Below are positions 1-5,051 of a stretch of 5,051 nucleotides of DNA, piece after piece. Each line of letters starts with the position of its first letter. Positions within the stretch are counted from its first letter, which is position 1. A program made the position numbers and the translations under genes. The notes beneath the pieces are model-generated. The model made no database searches, was not told where the DNA came from, and worked only from the letters and a program-made list of their open reading frames with translations. Origin of the DNA: Chromatiales bacterium (GTDB lineage Bacteria > Pseudomonadota > Gammaproteobacteria > UBA6429 > Thiohalophilaceae); contig JALUTJ010000208.1 of assembly GCA_027057985.1 (NCBI GenBank), positions 1 through 5,051 on the forward strand, in the 5' to 3' direction.

Positions 1-1
1 G

Positions 2-226
2 GCAAAACTGATGCGCTGGCAGCCGGAATTCGATGATGCGGCTGCACTGCAGGTCGAATTCAATGCCATCATGGATAAACTACAGCAACAATACGCAGAA
101 ATGCGTTATGACGATTTAGAGGCTAAACTGAATCAGGGAACCCTTGATGCAGAGGAAATGGCCGAATACCGGCACTATTTGCAGCAACTGTACGCGGCAA
201 AGGGTGCCGCCAAACCGGATCAATAA
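2..226 (+). CDS. dnaG: DNA primase, C-terminal end (partial)
   Basis: This is the last 74 codons of an open frame that enters from the left edge (frame starts at base 2) and stops with TAA at 224-226. The visible part is charged and helical (it contains LQQQYAEMRYDDLEAKL and ends LQQLYAAKGAAKPDQ). This is what is expected of the helical C-terminal domain of DnaG, which docks on the DnaB helicase and lets primase act at the fork. The catalytic TOPRIM and zinc domains would lie outside the window. The call rests mainly on context: dnaG directly precedes rpoD in the gammaproteobacterial macromolecular-synthesis operon, and here the stop lies 97 bp before the rpoD start on the same strand. An internal ATG at 11 exists but is only a methionine inside the protein. 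I am confident of the identity, but no catalytic motif can be checked here. Confidence 0.85.
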   Translation, partial: AKLMRWQPEFDDAAALQVEFNAIMDKLQQQYAEMRYDDLEAKLNQGTLDAEEMAEYRHYLQQLYAAKGAAKPDQ

Positions 227-253
227 ACAAATTTAGGGCTAATTCGCAAAAAA

Positions 254-269
254 ACACCAGAAATGGTGT
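254..269 (+). other. Small GAAA-loop hairpin between dnaG and rpoD
   Basis: ACACCA (254-259) and TGGTGT (264-269) are perfect complements around a GAAA tetraloop. An A-run precedes the stem, but no T-run follows, so it is not an intrinsic terminator. In a transcript reading through from dnaG it would be a compact stem in the gap before rpoD. In E. coli the dnaG-rpoD junction of this operon is cut by RNase E; a processing or stability role here is inference only. The last base of the stem is the first base of the TATAAT box. Confidence 0.5.
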
Positions 270-274
270 ATAAT
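269..274 (+). promoter_or_regulatory. Candidate rpoD promoter -10 (TATAAT)
   Basis: A perfect sigma-70 -10 hexamer sits 50 bp before the rpoD start, so transcription would begin near 281 and give a leader of about 43 nt. The -35 side is poor: the best T-rich match, TTCGCA at 243-248, is 20 bp away, which is too far for a standard promoter, and the 17-bp position holds only GCAAAA. rpoD genes commonly have their own promoter within or after dnaG besides operon read-through, which makes the site plausible. The -10 is certain as sequence; its activity is inferred. Confidence 0.45.
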
Positions 275-312
275 TCGTTGGTTTTACGCTCCGATATTGT
301 TATTTACAGCTA

Positions 313-318
313 AGAAGG
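313..318 (+). promoter_or_regulatory. Ribosome binding site deciding the rpoD start
   Basis: AGAAGG lies 5 nt before ATG 324-326. This fixes the start of rpoD at 324 rather than at the in-frame TTG at 297, which would add nine residues that resemble no sigma-70 N-terminus and would place the Shine-Dalgarno inside the coding region. Confidence 0.8.
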
Positions 319-323
319 CTTAT

Positions 324-2156
324 ATGACACAAGTTATGAATCAAGAACAGCAACAATCCCAACTCAAGTTACTGATTGCTAAAGGAAAAGAGCAAGGTTT
401 CCTGACGTACGCTGAAGTCAATGATCACCTGCCCAATACCATCGTCGATCCCGAACAGATCGAAGAAATCGTTGGCATGATTAATGACATGGGGATTACC
501 GTCTATGAAAAAGCCCCCGATGCCGACACCATTCTTGAAGCAGGCGCCTCGGTGGATGAGGATGCCGCCGAAGAAGCGGCTCAGGCACTGGCCACGGTCG
601 ACAGCGAATTTGGCCGCACCACCGATCCTGTCCGCATGTACATGCGGGAAATGGGCACGGTTGAACTGCTGACCCGTGAAGGTGAAATCGAGATAGCCAA
701 GCGCATTGAAGCCAGCCTGCGTCACATGATGGCGGCTCTGGCCTCTTACCCGGAAACCATTTCCATCCTGGTGGATTCCTATAACAGGATTGAAAAAGGT
801 GAAATGAAGCTGACGGATATTATTTCCGGTTTCATCGACCCTGATGCACCCGATAATATTCCAACCCCGGCCGAAATTGCCGCTGCCAATGCCAGCAAAA
901 ACTCTGACGATGACAGTGATGATTCCGACGAAGTCGATACCGGCATCGATCTCGAGGAAGCACACCAGCGCTTTAGCCTGATCGAAAAGCTGCATAAAGA
1001 ACATACCGAGACTCTGCGTAAACTTGGTCAGAAAGATCCAAAGACGGTCGAGTTACAGGATCAGCTGATCCAGCAGATCTCGGAGCTCAAGCTGACACCG
1101 AAGATGACGGCAACCATTCAGGCCAATATGCGCGACCTCATCAGCCGTATTCGTGCCCAGGAAAAAATTATTCTGGATGTCTGCGTAGAAAAAGCACATA
1201 TGCCACGCAAGGAATTCATCAAGACCTTCCCTGACAGTGAAACCGATCTGAAATGGCTGGATCAGCATATCGCTGCCGGAGAAAGTTATTCTGAAGTGTT
1301 AAAAGAGCACCATGATGAAGTACTCAAGGCACAGAAGAAACTGGTCAAAATTTCCGAGGAAAGTGGTCTCACCATCAGTGAGATCAAAGCCATTAATCGC
1401 AAGATGTCGATTGGCGAAGCCAAGGCTCGTCGTGCCAAGAAAGACATGGTGGAAGCCAACCTTCGCCTGGTGATATCCATTGCCAAGAAATACACCAACC
1501 GTGGCCTGCAGTTCCTTGATCTTATCCAGGAAGGGAACATCGGCCTGATGAAGGCGGTGGACAAGTTTGAATACCGTCGTGGTTACAAGTTCTCCACCTA
1601 TGCAACATGGTGGATTCGTCAGGCCATAACCCGCTCTATCGCGGATCAGGCCCGTACCATCCGTATCCCGGTGCACATGATTGAAACCATTAACAAGCTC
1701 AACCGTATCTCACGGCAAATGCTGCAGGAAATGGGACGTGAGCCAACGCCGGAAGAACTGGCAGAACGCATGGACATGCCAGAAGACAAGGTGCGTAAGG
1801 TTCTCAAGATTGCCAAGGAGCCTATCTCCATGGAAACGCCTATCGGTGATGATGAAGATTCACACCTGGGTGACTTTATTGAAGACCTTAATGTCGAATC
1901 ACCGATCGATTCCGCTACTGCCGGTGGCCTCGGTGAAACCGTGCAGGGTATTCTCGAAGGCCTGACCGCACGTGAAGCCAAGGTACTGCGTATGCGTTTT
2001 GGTATCGATATGAATACCGACCACACCCTGGAAGAAGTCGGCAAACAGTTTGACGTGACTCGTGAACGTATTCGCCAGATCGAGGCCAAGGCCCTGCGCA
2101 AGCTGCGTCATCCAAGCCGCTCCGATCATCTGCGCAGCTTTCTTGATATTGAATAA
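324..2156 (+). CDS. rpoD: RNA polymerase sigma factor RpoD (sigma-70)
   Basis: This is the housekeeping sigma subunit (610 aa; E. coli has 613), which directs core RNA polymerase to -10/-35 promoters. Seen in order: region 1.1 at about residues 12-75 ([22 protein letters not shown]); region 1.2 at about 101-130 ([18 protein letters not shown]); the non-conserved insert of primary sigmas, here with an acidic serine/aspartate tract at about 193-205; regions 2.1-2.4 at about 376-455, including the [13 protein letters not shown] core-binding segment, Y426/W429/W430 for -10 melting, and Q433 and T436 equivalent to E. coli Q437 and T440; region 3 at about 456-530; region 4 at about 540-605, with the helix-turn-helix [21 protein letters not shown]580, E581 and R584 match the E. 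coli -35 contacts R584, E585 and R588. The frame is intact from ATG 324 to TAA 2154. It lies 97 bp after dnaG and ends at its own terminator, so it closes the operon. Nothing suggests a defect. Confidence 0.98.
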   Translation: MTQVMNQEQQQSQLKLLIAKGKEQGFLTYAEVNDHLPNTIVDPEQIEEIVGMINDMGITVYEKAPDADTILEAGASVDEDAAEEAAQALATVDSEFGRTTDPVRMYMREMGTVELLTREGEIEIAKRIEASLRHMMAALASYPETISILVDSYNRIEKGEMKLTDIISGFIDPDAPDNIPTPAEIAAANASKNSDDDSDDSDEVDTGIDLEEAHQRFSLIEKLHKEHTETLRKLGQKDPKTVELQDQLIQQISELKLTPKMTATIQANMRDLISRIRAQEKIILDVCVEKAHMPRKEFIKTFPDSETDLKWLDQHIAAGESYSEVLKEHHDEVLKAQKKLVKISEESGLTISEIKAINRKMSIGEAKARRAKKDMVEANLRLVISIAKKYTNRGLQFLDLIQEGNIGLMKAVDKFEYRRGYKFSTYATWWIRQAITRSIADQARTIRIPVHMIETINKLNRISRQMLQEMGREPTPEELAERMDMPEDKVRKVLKIAKEPISMETPIGDDEDSHLGDFIEDLNVESPIDSATAGGLGETVQGILEGLTAREAKVLRMRFGIDMNTDHTLEEVGKQFDVTRERIRQIEAKALRKLRHPSRSDHLRSFLDIE

Positions 2157-2174
2157 TTTCACACCACAACGTAT

Positions 2175-2206
2175 AAAAAACGGCATCATCAGATGCCGTT
2201 TTTTTT
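2175..2206 (+). terminator. Intrinsic terminator after rpoD
   Basis: CGGCATC (2181-2187) pairs perfectly with GATGCCG (2192-2198) around an ATCA loop. Six A (2175-2180) precede the stem and eight T (2199-2206) follow it, so the stem can also extend by A-T pairs. It begins 19 bp after the rpoD stop. The A-run also makes it terminator-like on the minus strand. It separates rpoD from the tRNA unit. Confidence 0.95.
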
Positions 2207-2216
2207 GCAGATAGTG

Positions 2217-2222
2217 TAGAAT
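2217..2222 (+). promoter_or_regulatory. Candidate -10 of the tRNA transcription unit
   Basis: TAGAAT (five of six to TATAAT) is followed by the G+C-rich discriminator AACGCCGC. This is the arrangement typical of stringently controlled stable-RNA promoters. No convincing -35 is seen, because the expected position falls in the rpoD terminator stem. If used, transcription starts near 2229 and the tRNA would carry a leader of about 128 nt. A weaker alternative nearer the tRNA is TTGGTC (2315-2320), 16 bp, TATTGT (2337-2342), which would give a leader of about 8 nt. Confidence 0.4.
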
Positions 2223-2269
2223 AACGCCGCTTCAGCGCACGGGGGAAACCCATCTGCAGCAACTGAAAA

Positions 2270-2356
2270 TTTTGGGCCAGTAGCTCTGCGCTCTCGACCA
2301 TCCCTGGTCAAAAGTTGGTCAGGGTAATGTTTGAGCTATTGTCCCAAAAGAGTTTT

Positions 2357-2369
<13 letters not shown>
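2270..2369 (+). repeat. Three copies of a 17-nt tRNA 5'-end element (direct, inverted, direct)
   Basis: TTTTGGGCCAGTAGCTC at 2270-2286 and TTTTGGGCCTATAGCTC at 2353-2369 agree at 15 of 17 bases; the second is the 5' end of the tRNA gene plus four bases upstream. Between them, 2333-2349 holds GAGCTATTGTCCCAAAA, whose reverse complement agrees with each direct copy at 15 of 17. As RNA, the inverted copy can pair with the first copy over 17 positions with one mismatch and one G-U, closing a loop of 46 nt. Alternatively it can pair with the tRNA's own 5' end over 17 positions with two mismatches across a 3-nt GAG loop. The two pairings exclude each other. The inner seven pairs of the second (CCCAAAA with TTTTGGG) are perfect. 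Confidence 0.85.
2274..2320 (+). pseudogene. Possible decayed tRNA-like fragment in the tRNA leader
   Basis: The first direct copy (from GGG at 2274) continues into sequence that again resembles the tRNA. CTCGACCATCCCTGGTC at 2293-2309 aligns with CTCATAATCCCTTGGTC at 2389-2405 (anticodon loop, 3' anticodon stem, variable loop) with 14 identities and two one-base gaps. About 13 bases of D-arm and 5' anticodon stem are missing between the two matching blocks, and a TTGGT like that of the T-arm follows at 2315-2319. It cannot fold as a cloverleaf. I read it as a remnant of a duplicated tRNA gene, but the second block is short and could be chance. Confidence 0.3.
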
Positions 2370-2433
<64 letters not shown>

Positions 2434-2436
2434 TAT

Positions 2437-2470
2437 AAAAAGGGTTACCTCGTGGTAACCCTTTTCTTTT
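2437..2470. terminator. Bidirectional terminator between tRNA and convergent genes
   Basis: GGGTTACC (2442-2449) and GGTAACCC (2454-2461) form a perfect 8-bp stem around TCGT. Five A (2437-2441) lie on the left and TTTTCTTTT (2462-2470) on the right. On the plus strand it ends the tRNA transcript 4 nt after the CCA; on the minus strand it lies 18 nt past the stop of the gene that ends at 2488, with a U5 tract. One element therefore can serve both convergent units. Confidence 0.93.
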
Positions 2471-2487
2471 CCCCTGCAAATTCAGCT

Positions 2488-3324
2488 TTACCAGCCAAAA
2501 ATAACACCTTCAAGTAACATATTATAGCCATTATATTCTCCTGGTTTTACCGCTATAAAACTTTTTGCCTTACCCGCAAAACGCCGGAGTATTACAGATG
2601 TTACCTGCAACCCTTTTCCATGTGTCAGGCCAAAACGCATTTTTTCTTTCATCACTGCATTCACTCGACGACTGACCGAAATAGCCTGGTTAGGCATGGA
2701 TTGGCTCAAAAACAGAACTTTTAGTTTTTTCTGTTTTTCCTTACTCAGTTTCTTTTTGAAAAAGATTGTACGCAGAATGACAGCGTCACAACCCAATTTC
2801 TTGCTGAAAAATGTCTTTGCTACCTTACCCATACCTCCGCGGATACCTTTAATTACAGGTTGCCGCACCGGGTTACGATAATAATCCAGGATTGCAAGGG
2901 TCGATAAATGGGGTGGAGAGATACCGCAGATTTTTTTCCCTATTAATTTATCTGGATCATCCAGTTCTTTCCTGCTTTTATCTACAAGAAGCATAAACTG
3001 CAGAGTGCCTGGTAACTTGATAACAGGCTCATGACCAAGATGTTCTATCCGCCAACTGACAAAATGCGGACCATCCAGCACAATATCATAGTGATCTTCC
3101 CGCATTTCACGCTGGTAACGCAGCCAGTTCCCTGGATGTTCATAGACAACCGGCACACCCAGCAACTCTGTCAAGTAACGGGCGACCGGCTGGTATATTT
3201 TCATGCCCGCCTGCGGTGTTTCTCTTGGTGGCGCGGTAAAAATCAGCTCAGCAGCAACCGAATTTAAAGAAAATAACAGAATAAATAATAATACAGGACT
3301 TCTTACTATCAACCTGAACAACAT
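2488..3324 (-). CDS. PhnD-superfamily periplasmic substrate-binding protein (copy A)
   Basis: A 278-aa secreted protein. Residues 1-25 are a Sec signal peptide (R4/R8, hydrophobic core, VAA before E26), with no lipobox cysteine, so the product should be soluble in the periplasm. The mature part has the pattern of the phosphate/phosphite/phosphonate binding protein family (PhnD-like, two-lobed): TAPPRE at 30-35, IYQPVARYLTELLG at 43-56, YDIVLDGPHF at 79-88, the LIGKKICGISPPHLSTL segment at 127-143, then RNPVRQP and RGGMGK at 150-167, and MPNQ at 210-213. The N-lobe DGPHF replaces the family's common GP-x-x-Y type motif. The ligand is unknown. It is paralogous to the next gene upstream (about 55 percent identity by hand alignment) and differs by a lysine-rich stretch at 189-202. 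No transporter permease or ATPase gene is visible nearby. The start ATG has AAAGGGG 9 nt upstream. Coding sequence is A+T rich compared with rpoD. It may be a sensor-feeding or orphan transport protein. Confidence 0.88.
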   Translation of the reverse strand: MLFRLIVRSPVLLFILLFSLNSVAAELIFTAPPRETPQAGMKIYQPVARYLTELLGVPVVYEHPGNWLRYQREMREDHYDIVLDGPHFVSWRIEHLGHEPVIKLPGTLQFMLLVDKSRKELDDPDKLIGKKICGISPPHLSTLAILDYYRNPVRQPVIKGIRGGMGKVAKTFFSKKLGCDAVILRTIFFKKKLSKEKQKKLKVLFLSQSMPNQAISVSRRVNAVMKEKMRFGLTHGKGLQVTSVILRRFAGKAKSFIAVKPGEYNGYNMLLEGVIFGW

Positions 3325-3356
3325 GTTATCTAACCCCTTTTCTATAACACAAGTTA

Positions 3357-3385
3357 ATAACAGCAGAAATCAGTCAGGTTCTCAA
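3357..3385 (-). promoter_or_regulatory. Candidate promoter for copy A
   Basis: Reading the minus strand, TTGAGA (3385-3380, five of six to consensus) is followed after 17 bp by TGTTAT (3362-3357, four of six). Transcription would start near 3350, about 26 nt before the ATG of copy A. The 89-bp gap between the two binding-protein genes shows no clear terminator, so copy A could also be reached by read-through from copy B. Confidence 0.35.
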
Positions 3386-3413
3386 GTTTTTTAGCGATTT
3401 TTCTTTATTTCTA

Positions 3414-4244
3414 CTACCAGCCAAGTATCACGCCTTCAAGTAGCTTGTTATATCCGGCATATTCATTGCCATTTACCGGCACGAATTTTTTGCTCTTACC
3501 ACTAAAACGGTTTAACAGTCCCCTGCTTGCTGCCAGTCCATCTCCCCGCAGCAGCGCCTGGCGAATCTGTTTTTTTTCATCTGCACTTAAACGAGTACTG
3601 GCTGTTATACCCTGGTTCGGCATGGGATGAGTGATATACAAAGAAACAAGTTCATCACGCTCTCCAGCTTTAAGTTTTTTCTGGTAGAAAGTAGTACGCA
3701 GAACTGCGGCTTCACAGCGATTCTTTTCCAGTGAAGCATAGACCTTGCCCATACCACCTCTTACACCCCGTATCATTGGCTGGCGTACCGGATTGCGAAA
3801 ATAATCCAGTACCGACAGGGTTGAGAGGTTGGGTGGTGAAATACCACAGATACGTTTACCGATAAGGCTGTCTGGATCTTCATACTTCATCCGGTTTTCT
3901 TTTTCTGTTACCAGCATAAACTGCAGTTTGCCCGGTAACTTTAGCAGGGGTTCGTGCCCGAGGTGCTGTTGTCGCCAGGCGATAAAGTGAGGTCCATCAA
4001 AAATAATATCATAGCGATCATTTCGCATTTCTCTTTGATAGACCATCCAGTTTCCCGGGTGGCGATAAACAACTTTTCTACCCAGCACCTGGGACAGGTA
4101 CTTTGCAATGGGGGCATAAATTTTTCTACCCTTTTCAGCACTTTCACGCGGTGGTGCGGTTAAAACAAGATCTTTTGCTCCAACCGACTGCGCAAAAATA
4201 AATAGAACAATAAACAGGCTAGAAATTTTACAGACTGACTTCAT
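3414..4244 (-). CDS. PhnD-superfamily periplasmic substrate-binding protein (copy B)
   Basis: A 276-aa paralogue of copy A, on the same strand and 89 bp upstream of it. Residues 1-23 form a signal peptide (MKSVCK, hydrophobic core, VGA cleavage site); C5 is before the core and is not a lipobox. The same blocks follow in order: TAPPRE at 29-34, HPGNW at 62-66, YQREMR at 69-74, YDIIFDGPHF at 78-87, HLGHEP at 94-99, LIGKRICGISPPNLSTL at 127-143, RNPVRQP at 150-156, RGGMGKV at 162-168, LRTTF at 182-186, MPNQ at 208-211 and a C-terminal LLEGVILGW. Such proteins bind small oxyanions or related ligands in the periplasm, either for an ABC importer or for a membrane sensor. The ligand cannot be read from sequence. 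The start ATG is well supported by AAAGGAGG at 4257-4250, 5 nt away, stronger than that of copy A, which suggests higher translation. No transport partner is in the window. Confidence 0.9.
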   Translation of the reverse strand: MKSVCKISSLFIVLFIFAQSVGAKDLVLTAPPRESAEKGRKIYAPIAKYLSQVLGRKVVYRHPGNWMVYQREMRNDRYDIIFDGPHFIAWRQQHLGHEPLLKLPGKLQFMLVTEKENRMKYEDPDSLIGKRICGISPPNLSTLSVLDYFRNPVRQPMIRGVRGGMGKVYASLEKNRCEAAVLRTTFYQKKLKAGERDELVSLYITHPMPNQGITASTRLSADEKKQIRQALLRGDGLAASRGLLNRFSGKSKKFVPVNGNEYAGYNKLLEGVILGW

Positions 4245-4315
4245 CGCAACCTCCTTTATCGGGTTATGCTCACCGCAGGCTTGTTATCACATGTTATTAT
4301 TACGGTTGAATCCCG

Positions 4316-4343
4316 AGCATAGATTAATTTGATTAAAAGTCAG
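4316..4343 (-). promoter_or_regulatory. Weak candidate promoter for copy B
   Basis: On the minus strand CTGACT (4343-4338) and TATGCT (4321-4316) are spaced by 16 bp; each matches consensus at four of six positions. The leader would be about 65 nt. GAGCATA (4315-4321) has an inverted partner, TATGCTC, at 4265-4271 inside that leader. The region is A+T rich, so chance matches are likely. Confidence 0.25.
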
Positions 4344-4380
4344 GAAATACCGAAGAAAAAACTCAGGTATTGGTTTTTTT

Positions 4381-4424
4381 ATGCAATATGCAATGCGTTG
4401 TAGTGTTGAATGCAATACTATTGC
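4381..4424. repeat. ATGCAAT repeats and a GCAAT/ATTGC palindrome
   Basis: ATGCAAT occurs three times: twice back to back (4381-4387, 4388-4394) and again at 4410-4416. The third copy overlaps a palindrome, GCAAT-act-ATTGC (4412-4424). The cluster lies immediately upstream of, and touches, the candidate -35 of the gene that starts at 4501, a usual position for a regulator or nucleoid-protein site. The rest of 4245-4500 is A+T-rich spacer between divergent genes; I see no further gene in it. Confidence 0.5.
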
Positions 4425-4466
4425 GAATAACTTATGCTTAAATGTATAAGAATAATCGCATATAAT
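4421..4466 (+). promoter_or_regulatory. Candidate promoter(s) for the gene at 4501
   Basis: Two overlapping sigma-70 arrangements fit. In the first, TTGCGA (4421-4426), 18 bp, TATAAG (4445-4450) match at four and five of six positions. In the second, TTAAAT (4438-4443), 17 bp, and a perfect TATAAT (4461-4466) match at three and six of six. They give leaders of about 43 and 28 nt. Confidence 0.5.
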
Positions 4467-4500
4467 TTAATAGTTAATAATAAGATAGCAGGATGATATT

Positions 4501-5051
4501 GTGACTCTACCGGTTCTGAATTTACCTCTGCTCAACAATAAGCGACCCAGGCCATATATCAAGCTCAAGAAGTTCAGAGAGTGGTTAAAAACCCTGCCCG
4601 TGGGTGATGTGCAGAAATCATCACAGATAGTATTACAGCAATTAAAAGTTCTGAATCAGTCGCGTTACCCCTGCTCCGAACGTAGCCAGTTACTCGATGC
4701 ACTGCGACCAAACCTGCGTCAGCTGATTATATCGCTAAAGCAACCCCTGCAACGCGCTCAGCTACCGCTGTCACTGGAAAACAGCCTTACTGCCGAACTA
4801 ATCCAGAACCTGCTGGCCGAGATGGCGCAGGGTTATAAACTGATCGCCAGTGAACTAATGGAAAAATCTCAGCGCAAAGACAATGATCAGCTGTTACTGC
4901 GAGAATCCATTTACCTGAGTATCCAGTACCTGGCACGTAGCGTGGTGGAAAGTTACCTGGTCTATGCTTCGCCGCAGTATGATGTCTGGCGTGAAATGCA
5001 CCAGCTTTATCGCTATGCCGAGCATGAAAATATCCATAATGAAACACTCGA
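4501..5051 (+). CDS. Helix-rich protein of unassigned function, N-terminal part (partial)
   Basis: A GTG-started frame that stays open to the right edge (183 complete codons). TAG at 4486-4488 in the same frame excludes any earlier start. AGGA (4490-4493) lies 7 nt before the GTG and two candidate promoters lie just upstream, so GTG 4501 is well supported. There is no signal peptide or membrane segment, so it should be cytoplasmic. The sequence is leucine- and glutamine-rich and looks wholly alpha-helical: a basic start (KRPRPYIKLKKFREWLKTLP at 14-33), then amphipathic helices at about 38-52, 60-80, 95-120 and 127-155, and a W-x-E-M-H-x-L-Y-x-Y-A-E segment at 163-174. That last segment recalls gammaproteobacterial proteins of several hundred residues labelled as PilZ-domain proteins or 'molecular chaperone', but this is from memory and no PilZ motif is in view. 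It is divergently oriented to copy B. Function is not assigned. Confidence 0.8.
   Translation, partial: MTLPVLNLPLLNNKRPRPYIKLKKFREWLKTLPVGDVQKSSQIVLQQLKVLNQSRYPCSERSQLLDALRPNLRQLIISLKQPLQRAQLPLSLENSLTAELIQNLLAEMAQGYKLIASELMEKSQRKDNDQLLLRESIYLSIQYLARSVVESYLVYASPQYDVWREMHQLYRYAEHENIHNETL

Noticed and set aside
297..323. Upstream in-frame TTG start that would lengthen rpoD by nine residues
   Set aside because: The Shine-Dalgarno at 313-318 is placed for ATG 324, and the extra residues do not resemble a sigma-70 N-terminus.
369..1004. Long antisense open frame (211 codons) within rpoD
   Set aside because: It lies wholly opposite rpoD codons and its product resembles nothing I recognise; it is a shadow of the sense codon usage. 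The same applies to the other minus-strand frames across 1053-2301.
3954..4163. Plus-strand open frames opposite the two binding-protein genes (also near 2696, 3031, 3203 and 3445)
   Set aside because: They are mirror frames of clearly conserved minus-strand proteins, without ribosome binding sites or recognisable products.
4345..4380. Terminator-like inverted repeat AATACC/GGTATT followed by GGTTTTTTT
   Set aside because: The stem is only six mostly weak pairs with a loop of about 16 nt, and no plus-strand gene ends upstream.
4493..4504. Three-codon ORF ATG-ATA-TTG-TGA overlapping the GTG start at 4501
   Set aside because: Possible translational coupling was considered, but its ATG has only 'GCAGG' directly beside it and no proper spacing; chance in an A+T-rich leader is simpler.
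4787..5047. Minus-strand open frame of 86 codons at the right end
   Set aside because: It is opposite the GTG-started gene, which has a ribosome binding site, promoters and a coherent helical product.

Overview
The window looks like chromosomal DNA of a gammaproteobacterium. The order dnaG end, rpoD, tRNA-Ile2(CAU) is typical of that class, and the sigma-70 product is close in length and motif content to the E. coli protein. I cannot name the genus.

Layout: (1) 2-226, the last 74 codons of DNA primase (dnaG). (2) 227-323, a short gap with a small hairpin, a perfect TATAAT and a good Shine-Dalgarno for rpoD. (3) 324-2156, complete rpoD (610 aa), followed at 2175-2206 by a textbook intrinsic terminator. 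(4) 2207-2356, an unusual 150-bp leader before the tRNA. It holds a stable-RNA-like -10 box, a tRNA-like fragment, and one direct and one inverted copy of the tRNA's own first bases. (5) 2357-2433, a CAU tRNA that by its acceptor-stem identity pairs is tRNA-Ile2 (lysidine type) rather than tRNA-Met. (6) 2437-2470, a symmetric terminator that can serve both the tRNA and the convergent minus-strand genes. (7) 2488-3324 and 3414-4244 (minus strand), two tandem paralogous secreted PhnD-superfamily substrate-binding proteins with no permease or ATPase beside them. (8) 4245-4500, an A+T-rich divergent intergenic region with ATGCAAT repeats, a small palindrome and candidate promoters on both strands. 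(9) 4501 to the end, the first 183 codons of a GTG-started, helix-rich cytoplasmic protein that I do not firmly recognise.

dnaG and rpoD are the end of the macromolecular-synthesis operon, coupling primer synthesis and the housekeeping sigma factor; the tRNA follows as a separate unit. The two binding proteins form an accessory block, more A+T rich than rpoD. They probably either capture a small ligand for a transporter encoded elsewhere or present it to a membrane sensor. The most unusual structure is the tRNA leader: its inverted copy can pair with the 5' end of the tRNA itself or with an upstream competitor copy, so two exclusive folds are possible.
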